Shown in pieces: positions 1 through 5,893 of a stretch of 12,652 nucleotides of DNA (the stretch's first letter is position 1; each line of letters starts with the position of its first letter). The stretch comes from Colimorpha_A sp045591885. Lineage in GTDB: Bacteria > Bacillota > Clostridia > Oscillospirales > CAG-272. Position numbers and translations under genes: made by a program. Location: positions 1-12,652 of the forward strand of contig JAZNTT010000074.1 in assembly GCA_045591885.1 (NCBI GenBank), given 5' to 3'. The notes beneath the pieces are model-generated. The model made no database searches. It saw only the letters and a list, made by a program, of their open reading frames with translations, and was not told where the DNA came from.

Positions 1-186
1 ATGCCGAAGCTGACACCCGAACTGTTGCGAGTGTTCATCCGCAGAATAGAGGTGTACGAGAAGTTCGAGAAATACTCACGAACGGCGGGCAACCCGATCC
101 GAATCCACTATGCCTTCCGACTTCCCGAACAGGAAGGTGTCCCCGCAATCGATGTCCTCGCACAACCAACAGCAAAAACCGCATAA
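1..186 (+). CDS. Serine recombinase, C-terminal fragment (DUF4368-like tail)
   Basis: This is the 3' end of a gene cut by the left edge of the window; the Met at position 1 is probably internal. The 61 visible residues (TPELLRVFIRRIEVYEKFEK and what follows) resemble the C-terminal DUF4368 region of large serine recombinases from Clostridia conjugative and mobilisable transposons. That region usually begins with a 'LTxELLxxFIxxIxVxE' helix followed by a basic 'IRIHYxF' strand. The catalytic resolvase domain and zinc-binding domain would lie upstream and cannot be seen. Such enzymes catalyse site-specific integration and excision of their element, and the gene commonly sits at one end of it, so the element boundary may lie just after this stop codon. 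The family assignment is recognition by eye from a short tail. Confidence 0.72.
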   Translation: MPKLTPELLRVFIRRIEVYEKFEKYSRTAGNPIRIHYAFRLPEQEGVPAIDVLAQPTAKTA

Positions 187-193
187 AAAGTAA

Positions 194-223
194 TAACCGG
201 AAGGTTTTTACACCTTCCGGTTA
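194..223 (-). terminator. Hairpin terminator for the Gfo/Idh gene, possibly bidirectional
   Basis: A perfect 11-bp stem (TAACCGGAAGG / CCTTCCGGTTA) with an 8-nt loop lies between the converging recombinase and Gfo/Idh genes. Read on the minus strand it is followed by TTACTTTTTATG, a usable U-rich tail. On the plus strand there is no T tract after the stem, so it fits best as the terminator of the minus-strand gene. A smaller 6-bp hairpin (TCACGG AAAA CCGTGA, 255-270) lies between it and the oxidoreductase stop codon. Confidence 0.65.
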
Positions 224-281
224 CATACCACCCACTAATTCTCCGTTAAGAACATCACGGAAAACCGTGAGTGCTTTTCTC

Positions 282-1490
282 TTACTTCAATTTGTAATGC
301 TCTTCGATCATTCTCTGTTTTCTGGGATCGCCGTAGGTGTTCGCGGTGTCTGCGAATGTCGCTTTTACAAAGTCCTTTTTGCGCGAGGTCTTAACACGCT
401 TCATAAGCTCCTCGTAATATACGTCCTCGTCGATCGGAAGCTCGACCTCCTTGCCAAGGAACGCCGAAAGATGCATAGCGTTCGAGAGCATAAGTCCGTT
501 TATGCCTTCGCTGCCGTGCGCTACGAGCTTGCCGCCGCGAAGGATGGCGTCCGCCCAAGCGTTAAGAACGCCGATGTGCTGAGGATTCTCACCGTCGGTC
601 TCGATCTCCTTAACGTTGCCGAGAAGACAACCGAACACCTCGGTATTGGTCGCGGAAAATTCCGGCTCGCTCATCTCAAACTCGTCCATAATAAGCTTTC
701 CGTCCTCAACGACGAACTTCGCCTTATCCATCTGGATCTCAAATCTGTTGCTTCCTCTGCCGTCACCTGTTGTCGTGACAAACACGCCGGTTGCGCCGTT
801 TTCGTACTCAACGTATGCGGTCACGTCGTCCTCGACCTCGATATCATGCCACTTTCCGAAATGGAGATGCGCATGAACCTTTACCGGCATTCCGCATATC
901 CACTGCCAAAGGTCAAGCTGATGGGGACACTGATTGAGGAGAACTCCTCCGCCCTCGCCTGCCCAGGTAGCGCGCCATCCGCTCGAATCATAGTATGCCT
1001 GAGGGCGATACCAGCTTGTAATTATCCAGTTCGTGCGGCGGATTCTTCCGTATTCACCGCTCTGCACAAGCTCGCGCAGCTTTCTGTATACGCAGTTCGT
1101 TCTCTGGTTGAACATCATGCCGAAAACGACCTCGGGATGCTTAGAAGCAACCTCGTTCATCTCTCTTGCCTGTTTGGTGTAAACACCTGCCGGCTTTTCG
1201 ACCATGACGTGAATACCGTTTTCAATGCAAGCGATCGCAAGCGACGCGTGGTCATAGTGAGGAACCGCAACGAGAGCGGCGTCGATAAGCCCGCTCTTTA
1301 TCATTTCCTCAGCGTTGTCAAAATAATTGACCTCCTCACCGAACTTTTCCTTTGCCCAAGCAAGGCGCTCGGGATTGCTATCCGCGATTGCCGAAATAAT
1401 GAAGTCGGGACAGCTTCCTTTTAGCACGTTTGACGCGTGTCCTGTACCCATGTTTCCTATACCGATTATACCAAGTCTAATCTTTTTCAT
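282..1490 (-). CDS. Gfo/Idh/MocA family NAD(P)-dependent oxidoreductase
   Basis: A complete 402-residue cytosolic protein with no signal peptide. The N-terminal Rossmann fold shows GIIGIGNMG (residues 7-15, the G-x-G-x-x-G dinucleotide motif). The family EKP motif is at 98-100; its Lys takes part in catalysis in studied members. The C-terminal alpha/beta domain has GGGVLLNQCPHQLDLW (180-195), with the characteristic His190 and Asp193. Family members oxidise or reduce sugars, inositols and uronic acid derivatives using NAD(P); the substrate here cannot be read from sequence. The ATG start is supported by GAGGTG about 6 nt upstream and a promoter at 1508-1536. The gene is transcribed away from a cupin/AraC regulator, which probably controls it. 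The nearby galacturonate operon makes a plant-cell-wall sugar or uronate substrate plausible, but this is inference. Confidence 0.9.
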   Translation of the reverse strand: MKKIRLGIIGIGNMGTGHASNVLKGSCPDFIISAIADSNPERLAWAKEKFGEEVNYFDNAEEMIKSGLIDAALVAVPHYDHASLAIACIENGIHVMVEKPAGVYTKQAREMNEVASKHPEVVFGMMFNQRTNCVYRKLRELVQSGEYGRIRRTNWIITSWYRPQAYYDSSGWRATWAGEGGGVLLNQCPHQLDLWQWICGMPVKVHAHLHFGKWHDIEVEDDVTAYVEYENGATGVFVTTTGDGRGSNRFEIQMDKAKFVVEDGKLIMDEFEMSEPEFSATNTEVFGCLLGNVKEIETDGENPQHIGVLNAWADAILRGGKLVAHGSEGINGLMLSNAMHLSAFLGKEVELPIDEDVYYEELMKRVKTSRKKDFVKATFADTANTYGDPRKQRMIEEHYKLK

Positions 1491-1507
1491 AATATCACCT
1501 CAAATAT

Positions 1508-1536
1508 ATTGTAGTACAATCAAAAATTAAATTCAA
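1508..1536 (-). promoter_or_regulatory. Predicted promoter of the Gfo/Idh gene
   Basis: On the minus strand: -35 TTGAAT (1536-1531), 17-bp spacer, -10 TACAAT (1513-1508). Transcription would start near 1501, leaving a leader of only about 11 nt with the Shine-Dalgarno GAGGTG (1501-1496) at its very 5' end. Confidence 0.6.
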
Positions 1537-1572
1537 TTGCTATAAATGCCTAAAATATATTGCAAATCGTGC
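1536..1572 (+). promoter_or_regulatory. Candidate direct-repeat operator between divergent genes
   Basis: Two copies of ATTGC-N6-TGC occur in the same orientation at 1536-1549 and 1559-1572, spaced 23 bp, about two helical turns. The first touches the -35 box of the minus-strand promoter and the second covers the -35 box of the plus-strand promoter. AraC-family dimers typically bind direct repeats of about this spacing, so this could be the site of the adjacent regulator. The motif is short and could arise by chance in AT-rich DNA. Confidence 0.35.
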
Positions 1573-1588
1573 TTTTTCGTTGTATAAT
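1560..1588 (+). promoter_or_regulatory. Predicted promoter of the first AraC regulator gene
   Basis: -35 TTGCAA (1560-1565), 17-bp spacer, consensus -10 TATAAT (1583-1588). The start would fall near 1595, only about 10 nt before the ATG at 1605, so the Shine-Dalgarno GAGGTG (1595-1600) opens the transcript. The same -35/spacer/-10 combination is seen at 11227-11255 and 12227-12255. Confidence 0.7.
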
Positions 1589-1604
1589 GAATTTGAGGTG
1601 AAAA

Positions 1605-2393
1605 ATGATGTCAAATGTAATAGATGCAAAAAGAACCTATACCGAGAATCCCGACACGCGCCTTTTCCAGATGCACACGCACGATGGCTACGAGGCGTAC
1701 TGTTTTCTCGGCGGTAAGGCAAAATATTTCGTTGAAGGAACCGTCTATCCTCTCCGCACGGGCGATATTCTGATAATGAAAAAGGCGGAATCACATACGC
1801 TTTTGCTACTAAAGGATCAGCCGTATGAAAGAATCGCCGTGCATTTCAGCACTGATTCAATCGTCGGAACGGGCAAAGAAAAGCTAATTTCCTTTTTGAA
1901 TGATCGGCCTCTTGGAAAAAACAACCGTTTCCCTGCAGCTTTTTTTAAGAAAAAAAACTGGCTTTATTATCTAAACAAAATATGCGAAAGCAATGATGAG
2001 GACACAAAAAAGCTTTATCTCACAGTCCTGATCTCCGAGCTGTGCGATTCGGCGCAGGACATCCACCCCCACAACGAGGCAAGAGACAACATTTCCGACG
2101 TCATCGCTTACATTAATTCTCACCTGAGCGACGATATATCGCTCGACAGCATCTGCTCGGTGTTTCACTCGAGCCGATCACACACAAACAGAAAATTCCG
2201 GCAGATGACAGGCTCGTCAATGTGGGAATATATCAAGCGCAAGCGTCTGCTTATGGCAAAGGAGCTGCTTTCGAGCGGCGAAAACCCTTACCGAGTGTAT
2301 GAAAAATGCGGTTTCAACGAATATAGCTCGTTTTACCGTGCCTATAAATCCGAATTTGGCGTAAGCCCGAAAAACGATCACAAAAAGACCTAA
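1605..2393 (+). CDS. AraC family transcriptional regulator with N-terminal cupin
   Basis: A 262-residue regulator. The N-terminal cupin sensor domain shows MHTHDGYEAYCF, with the H-x-H-x3-E pattern (His24, His26, Glu30) and a later His64 of the second cupin motif. The C-terminal AraC/XylS double helix-turn-helix spans about residues 163-257. Its second half ends in YRVYEKCGFNEYSSFYRAYK and FGVSP, the family signature. Such proteins bind a small sugar-like ligand and activate a neighbouring promoter. ATG 1605 (MMSN) is preceded by GAGGTG; the adjacent ATG at 1608 would also serve. The gene is divergent from the Gfo/Idh oxidoreductase with 114 bp between start codons, so that gene is the likely target. 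The ligand is unknown. Confidence 0.9.
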   Translation: MMSNVIDAKRTYTENPDTRLFQMHTHDGYEAYCFLGGKAKYFVEGTVYPLRTGDILIMKKAESHTLLLLKDQPYERIAVHFSTDSIVGTGKEKLISFLNDRPLGKNNRFPAAFFKKKNWLYYLNKICESNDEDTKKLYLTVLISELCDSAQDIHPHNEARDNISDVIAYINSHLSDDISLDSICSVFHSSRSHTNRKFRQMTGSSMWEYIKRKRLLMAKELLSSGENPYRVYEKCGFNEYSSFYRAYKSEFGVSPKNDHKKT

Positions 2394-2400
2394 TAAACAT

Positions 2401-2417
2401 CCCCCGCATAGCGGGGG
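2401..2417 (+). terminator. Hairpin after the AraC gene, weak terminator
   Basis: CCCCCGC-ATA-GCGGGGG is a perfect 7-bp GC stem starting 8 nt after the AraC stop codon, followed by TATTTCAGTTT. The T tract is poor, so termination may be partial; the strong terminator at 2726-2750 would catch read-through. Confidence 0.5.
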
Positions 2418-2429
2418 TATTTCAGTTTC

Positions 2430-2520
2430 GGGCGTAGCCCTAATAATACTGGCTGCGCACAAGTGCGCTTTAGATTGGCCTGCTAGCTGCGCATTTGTTA
2501 CTTGCTACCCGTAAACGGGT
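2430..2520. other. Gene-free stretch of small palindromes
   Basis: Part of the 397-bp gap between the AraC gene and the DUF4091 gene. It holds short hairpins: GGGC-GTA-GCCC (2430-2440), GCGCAC-AA-GTGCGC (2455-2468) and ACCCG-TAAA-CGGGT (2507-2520) followed by TTT. No coding region, tRNA or riboswitch fold is recognised. It looks like accumulated repeat sequence flanking the MITE-like element. Confidence 0.4.
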
Positions 2521-2529
2521 TTTACTATT

Positions 2530-2661
2530 AGCCTCCCCCCCTGTGTAAGGGGAGGTAGCATTTTCGCAAGAAAATGACGGAGGGGTTGTAAAAGAACAAA
2601 ATCTCTTAAAAACAATCCCTCAGTCACCTTCGGTGACAGCTCCCTTTACGCAAGGGAGCCT
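2530..2661. repeat. MITE-like palindromic intergenic repeat, about 132 bp
   Basis: The two arms are imperfect inverted copies: the left begins AGCCTCCC and ends ACGGAGGGGTTGT (2577-2589), while the right begins ACAATCCCTC (2612-2621) and ends GGGAGCCT. Each arm carries two hairpins. Left: CCTCCCC/GGGGAGG and CATTTTC-GCAA-GAAAATG (2559-2576). Right: GTCACC-TTC-GGTGAC (2623-2637) and GCTCCCTT-TACGC-AAGGGAGC (2639-2659). The central 22 nt are AT-rich and unpaired. No ORF is present. From memory, repeats of this form are frequent between genes in Clostridia gut genomes; they resemble non-autonomous transposable elements or bacterial interspersed palindromes. Confidence 0.7.
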
Positions 2662-2725
2662 TTCTCACAAAAAGCATCCTGCGCTTAATTTTCGTTTCCT
2701 ACCGGTTAATCGGCAACCTTTTTTG

Positions 2726-2750
2726 AACCCCGCCACTATGGCGGGGTTTT
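2726..2750 (+). terminator. Rho-independent terminator, plus strand
   Basis: A perfect 9-bp stem AACCCCGCC / GGCGGGGTT with loop ACTAT, followed by TTTT. Its orientation suits plus-strand transcription. The nearest plus-strand gene is the AraC regulator, which ends 333 bp upstream, so it may have been separated from that gene by insertion of the repeat at 2530-2661, or may end an unrecognised short transcript. Confidence 0.7.
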
Positions 2751-2760
2751 CGTTGACAAC

Positions 2761-2790
2761 AAAAAACAGCCGCTTGTGCGGCTGTTTTTG
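2761..2790 (-). terminator. Strong bidirectional terminator at the end of the galacturonate operon
   Basis: A perfect 12-bp stem AAAAACAGCCGC / GCGGCTGTTTTT with loop TTGT, beginning one base after the DUF4091 stop codon on the minus strand. The A/T flanks give a U tract in both directions, so it ends the minus-strand operon and also shields it from plus-strand transcripts. Confidence 0.9.
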
Positions 2791-4293
2791 TTAAATTGCT
2801 TTTTCGATTGCTTCGCCGATCGCTTTTCTGACTTCTACGATCTTGTCTATATCGGAGGTGAACTCGGTAATCGAGGGGGTTACCTCGTTTATCTTGTTAA
2901 TAACGAACTCACGTCCAAGCAGCTTTTCTGCAAGAACGAACATCTCATAGTCCTCAATACCGTCGCGGAATATCTTCATTCGGAGCGAAGGAATAGGTCC
3001 ATCAATTCCGAGTCTCTTTCCGGGGTAGAAAAGGATTCCTTCTCCGTAAACGGGAACGTCAGGCTGACCGGGGTTGCCGCCTCTACAGCTATTCCAAAGA
3101 TCGTCCCACGGGTCGATCTTGGTTCCGTGATAATCCCACGCGTTGCAGGACCAATAGAGGAAGCCTGTTGCGCTTCTCTCATAGCACTGCCAGTAAATTG
3201 CTCTCTGCCAGGTTCCGGGATAATCAGCGAAAAGCGCACCGTAGGGCTTTATCGGAGCGTTGCAGATGTATGTCCACATCTTGTCTCCGCGCGCAATAAG
3301 ATCGTCCATTCTCTGCCAGAAGGTCTTTTCGGGCTTGTAATTGAGGTATCTGTCGTAAGACATCACGTCATCATAAAGCGCAAGCTTCGGACAGTGTATG
3401 TTTATGTACTGCGACATATGGTCGACCTGGTCGGTATTCTCGCCAAGCTGAAGATTGGTGAAGAACGGCGAGGTGCGTCCGATCTTCGGGCAAAGCTTGA
3501 TAAGACGTTCGCATCTCTTCTGAAGCTCTTCAAGATGCTCGGGCTTATACGGTTCATCGAGCGGATAGAAGAACGCCTTCTTCGTCCATTCGGGATTGCT
3601 TGTTATCTTGTTATAGTATTTAAGAAGCTTCTCATCGTCCGCCTCCCAGTACATCGAGAACGACGTTACACGCGGGTCGGACATATACGCATCCGCACGG
3701 TCATCAAGAATATCGTAAGGAAGAACGTAAGCACTGATGCCGTGATCGAGGAGCATATCATAATACTTCTTGTAAATCTCCTCGTCGCAGTAGCCGTGCA
3801 GATTCTCAATGCGCCATTTGCCAATGCCGACTGCGGTCTGGAGTGTCTTATTAACGGGAAGTGCAAAATTCCATACATGAACAGTCACCTTGTAGCTGCC
3901 GATAACGTCATCGCCGTCCTTTGCCTCGAAAACGAACTCGTGGTCACCCGCGGTCACGTTCGCTGCGGTTCTGAACTCAACAAGGAACGGAGTCGTTTCG
4001 TTTGCTGCAACTGCAATCTCTTCGCCGTTATAAGGAACGGTCGAGTCGGTATAGTACTTATCCTCGATAAGATGCTTATGATTACAGGACGTTATGCCGT
4101 AAAGCATACTGCGGTCGCCCGATACGAGCTTGAACGTAATCTTAGCATCGTTTTCGGGACGGAAAGCGACCTGACAGCCCTCGGTCTCACCCTTTGCCAT
4201 GTATACTGTATATTCCTTTGCAGTAGCAGCAGGGGAATCAGAGAGAAGCTTGTCGTAGCTATGTGTTATCCAGCTCGAAATTTTGTTATTCAT
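2791..4293 (-). CDS. DUF4091 domain protein, putative intracellular glycoside hydrolase (GH123-like)
   Basis: A complete 500-residue protein, the last gene of the uxaC-eda-kdgK block, 20 bp after kdgK. The N-terminal ~145 residues look like a beta-sandwich (alternating strands, ending VTVHVWNFALP, 136-146). The middle suggests a (beta/alpha)8 barrel, with FFYPLDEPYKPEH (241-253) carrying the consecutive Asp246-Glu247. In the studied GH123 beta-N-acetylgalactosaminidases a tandem Asp-Glu pair is catalytic. The C-terminal segment has the DUF4091 signature GEGILFYPG (417-425), PSLRMK and FRDGIEDYE (442-450). There is no signal peptide or lipobox, so it acts in the cytosol. Context suggests it trims an imported uronate-containing oligosaccharide or glycoside. 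That role is inference; activity and substrate are unknown. Confidence 0.85.
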   Translation of the reverse strand: MNNKISSWITHSYDKLLSDSPAATAKEYTVYMAKGETEGCQVAFRPENDAKITFKLVSGDRSMLYGITSCNHKHLIEDKYYTDSTVPYNGEEIAVAANETTPFLVEFRTAANVTAGDHEFVFEAKDGDDVIGSYKVTVHVWNFALPVNKTLQTAVGIGKWRIENLHGYCDEEIYKKYYDMLLDHGISAYVLPYDILDDRADAYMSDPRVTSFSMYWEADDEKLLKYYNKITSNPEWTKKAFFYPLDEPYKPEHLEELQKRCERLIKLCPKIGRTSPFFTNLQLGENTDQVDHMSQYINIHCPKLALYDDVMSYDRYLNYKPEKTFWQRMDDLIARGDKMWTYICNAPIKPYGALFADYPGTWQRAIYWQCYERSATGFLYWSCNAWDYHGTKIDPWDDLWNSCRGGNPGQPDVPVYGEGILFYPGKRLGIDGPIPSLRMKIFRDGIEDYEMFVLAEKLLGREFVINKINEVTPSITEFTSDIDKIVEVRKAIGEAIEKAI

Positions 4294-4313
4294 AGTTTTT
4301 GCCTTTCCCAGAT

Positions 4314-5336
4314 TTATCTCTGTACTCGTCCGCTTGCATCTCCGCCTGCGAGGTTCATTACCTCGGAAACGGAAACGAGATTGTAGTCGCCCTCAATAGA
4401 GTGCTTGAGACAGCTTGCAGCAATTGCAAACTCGATCGTTGCCTGCGGATCTGCGCCGTTCATCATGGAATAGATAAGTCCGCCGCCGAAGCTGTCGCCG
4501 CCGCCTACGCGGTCAACGATATGAATACTGTACTTCTTCGAGAAGTATGCCTGACCGCCGGTGTAGAGCATACCCGACCAGTCGTTATCGTTTGCGCTCT
4601 TGCTCTCGCGGAGAGTGATGGCAACCGCCTTGAAGCCGAAGCGGTCGGTAAGCTTCTTTGCAACAGAAATATAACCGTCACGGTCGAGCTTTCCGCCCGT
4701 GATGTCGCTTCCGTCAGCCTCGATGCCGAATACGTCCTTTGCGTCCTCTTCGTTTGCGATGCAAACGTCAACGTACTTGCAGATCTCGCCCATTACCGTT
4801 CCTGCCTTTTCCTTGCTCCAAAGCTTCTTGCGGAAGTTGAGGTCGCAGGAAACTGTGATGCCCTTTGCTCTTGCCGCCTTGCATGCTTCGAGAGTGATCT
4901 CAGCCATGCTGTCGCAGAGGGCGGGAGTAATGCCGGTGAAGTGGAACCACTCAGCGCCGTCAAGGATCTCGTCCCAATTAAAATCATTCTTTTCAGCCAT
5001 TGCGATAGCACTGTACGCGCGGTCGTAAACGACCTTACTCGGACGCTGGGAAGCGCCCTTTTCGCAGTAGTAGATACCGACACGCTCGCCGCCGCGAACG
5101 ATCTTAGAGGTATCGACTCCGAACTTGCGGAGACTGTTTACCGCTGACTGACCGATCTCGTGAGCGGGGAGCTTGGAAACGAACTGAGCGTTAATTCCGT
5201 AATTCGCAAGAGAAACGGCAACGTTAGCCTCGGCGCCGCCGAAGGTTGCCTGATATTTTTCCGCCTGAAGGAATCTGAGATAGTTTTCGGGTGCAAGGCG
5301 AAGCATAAGCTCGCCGAATGTTACTGCCTTTTTCAT
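4314..5336 (-). CDS. kdgK: 2-dehydro-3-deoxygluconokinase (KDG kinase), PfkB family
   Basis: Phosphorylates 2-keto-3-deoxygluconate with ATP to KDPG, the fourth step of galacturonate breakdown. The 340-residue protein has PfkB signature 1 at the N-terminus (GGAEANVAVSLANYG, 33-47). CDLNFRKKLW (164-173) is typical of KDG kinases. The C-terminal signature DRVGGGDSFGGGLIY (275-289) contains the anion hole and catalytic base Asp281. The length is normal for the family. Its ATG overlaps the eda stop codon by 4 bp (ATGA), with GGAGG upstream inside eda, which points to translational coupling. Another PfkB sugar kinase specificity is possible, but the DLNFRKKLW motif and the eda neighbour favour KDG. 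Confidence 0.93.
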   Translation of the reverse strand: MKKAVTFGELMLRLAPENYLRFLQAEKYQATFGGAEANVAVSLANYGINAQFVSKLPAHEIGQSAVNSLRKFGVDTSKIVRGGERVGIYYCEKGASQRPSKVVYDRAYSAIAMAEKNDFNWDEILDGAEWFHFTGITPALCDSMAEITLEACKAARAKGITVSCDLNFRKKLWSKEKAGTVMGEICKYVDVCIANEEDAKDVFGIEADGSDITGGKLDRDGYISVAKKLTDRFGFKAVAITLRESKSANDNDWSGMLYTGGQAYFSKKYSIHIVDRVGGGDSFGGGLIYSMMNGADPQATIEFAIAASCLKHSIEGDYNLVSVSEVMNLAGGDASGRVQR

Positions 5337-5893
5337 TTGTTTTCTGCCTCCATTTTTTCAAGTGCTTCAGTTACCATAAAGCTTCCGCCTACTGCGTACA
5401 CCTTATCAAAATTAAGAAAATCGTCAAGATTGGATCTGTCAACTCCGCCCGTCGGAATAAACTTGATCTGCGGGAAGGGAGCGGCAAGCGCCTTGAGCGC
5501 CTTAAGACCGCCGTAAACGTTTGCGGGGAAGAACTTGACTATCGTAATTCCAAGCTCAAGCGCCTGCATGATCTCGGTAGGCGTTACACAACCGGGATAG
5601 TATGTAATGCCTCTTTCCTTACAGATGTTTGCAACGGGAATCGAAAGACCCGGAGAAACGATGAACTTCGCACCTGCCTCAAGTGCCTTTTCGCACTGCT
5701 CGGCGTTGATGACGGTTCCGGCACCGATGTTCATATCGGGATAATTCTTGACCGCGTAAGCGATCGCCTCAGCAGCACAAGCGGTACGGAAGGTGATCTC
5801 CGCACAGTTGATACCGCTATTTTTGAGTGCGGTGAGGATCTTATCGGTCTCACCTAATTCTTTGATTACAACAACAGGAATGAGCTTATCCAT
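5333..5893 (-). CDS. eda: KDPG/KHG aldolase (2-dehydro-3-deoxy-phosphogluconate aldolase)
   Basis: Cleaves KDPG to pyruvate and glyceraldehyde-3-phosphate, the last step of the pathway. This is a class I aldolase: Schiff-base Lys120 lies in VKFFPA (119-124). Glu32 and Arg36 are in AEITFRT (31-37), GAGTV is at 57-61, SPGL at 80-83, and the phosphate-binding loops are IPTGGV and AVGGSFM (167-173). At 186 residues it is somewhat shorter than the usual ~205-215, lacking the first N-terminal helix. The short form is real, because an in-frame TAA lies 9 nt upstream of the ATG. It overlaps the end of uxaC by 8 bp and kdgK by 4 bp, a tightly coupled arrangement. Confidence 0.93.
   Translation of the reverse strand: MDKLIPVVVIKELGETDKILTALKNSGINCAEITFRTACAAEAIAYAVKNYPDMNIGAGTVINAEQCEKALEAGAKFIVSPGLSIPVANICKERGITYYPGCVTPTEIMQALELGITIVKFFPANVYGGLKALKALAAPFPQIKFIPTGGVDRSNLDDFLNFDKVYAVGGSFMVTEALEKMEAENK

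Noticed and set aside
2430..2760. A tRNA, riboswitch or small RNA in the gap
   Set aside because: The hairpins do not form a tRNA cloverleaf or a riboswitch core I know; they are better explained as repeats and terminators.
2776..4386. A 536-codon plus-strand open frame opposite the DUF4091 gene, and similar long antisense frames at 267-1424, 5793-6968, 7500-8918 and 9059-10303
   Set aside because: Each lies opposite a clearly recognised gene, has no family motif, no ribosome binding site at its start, and Cys/Leu/Arg/Val-rich composition typical of antisense frames.
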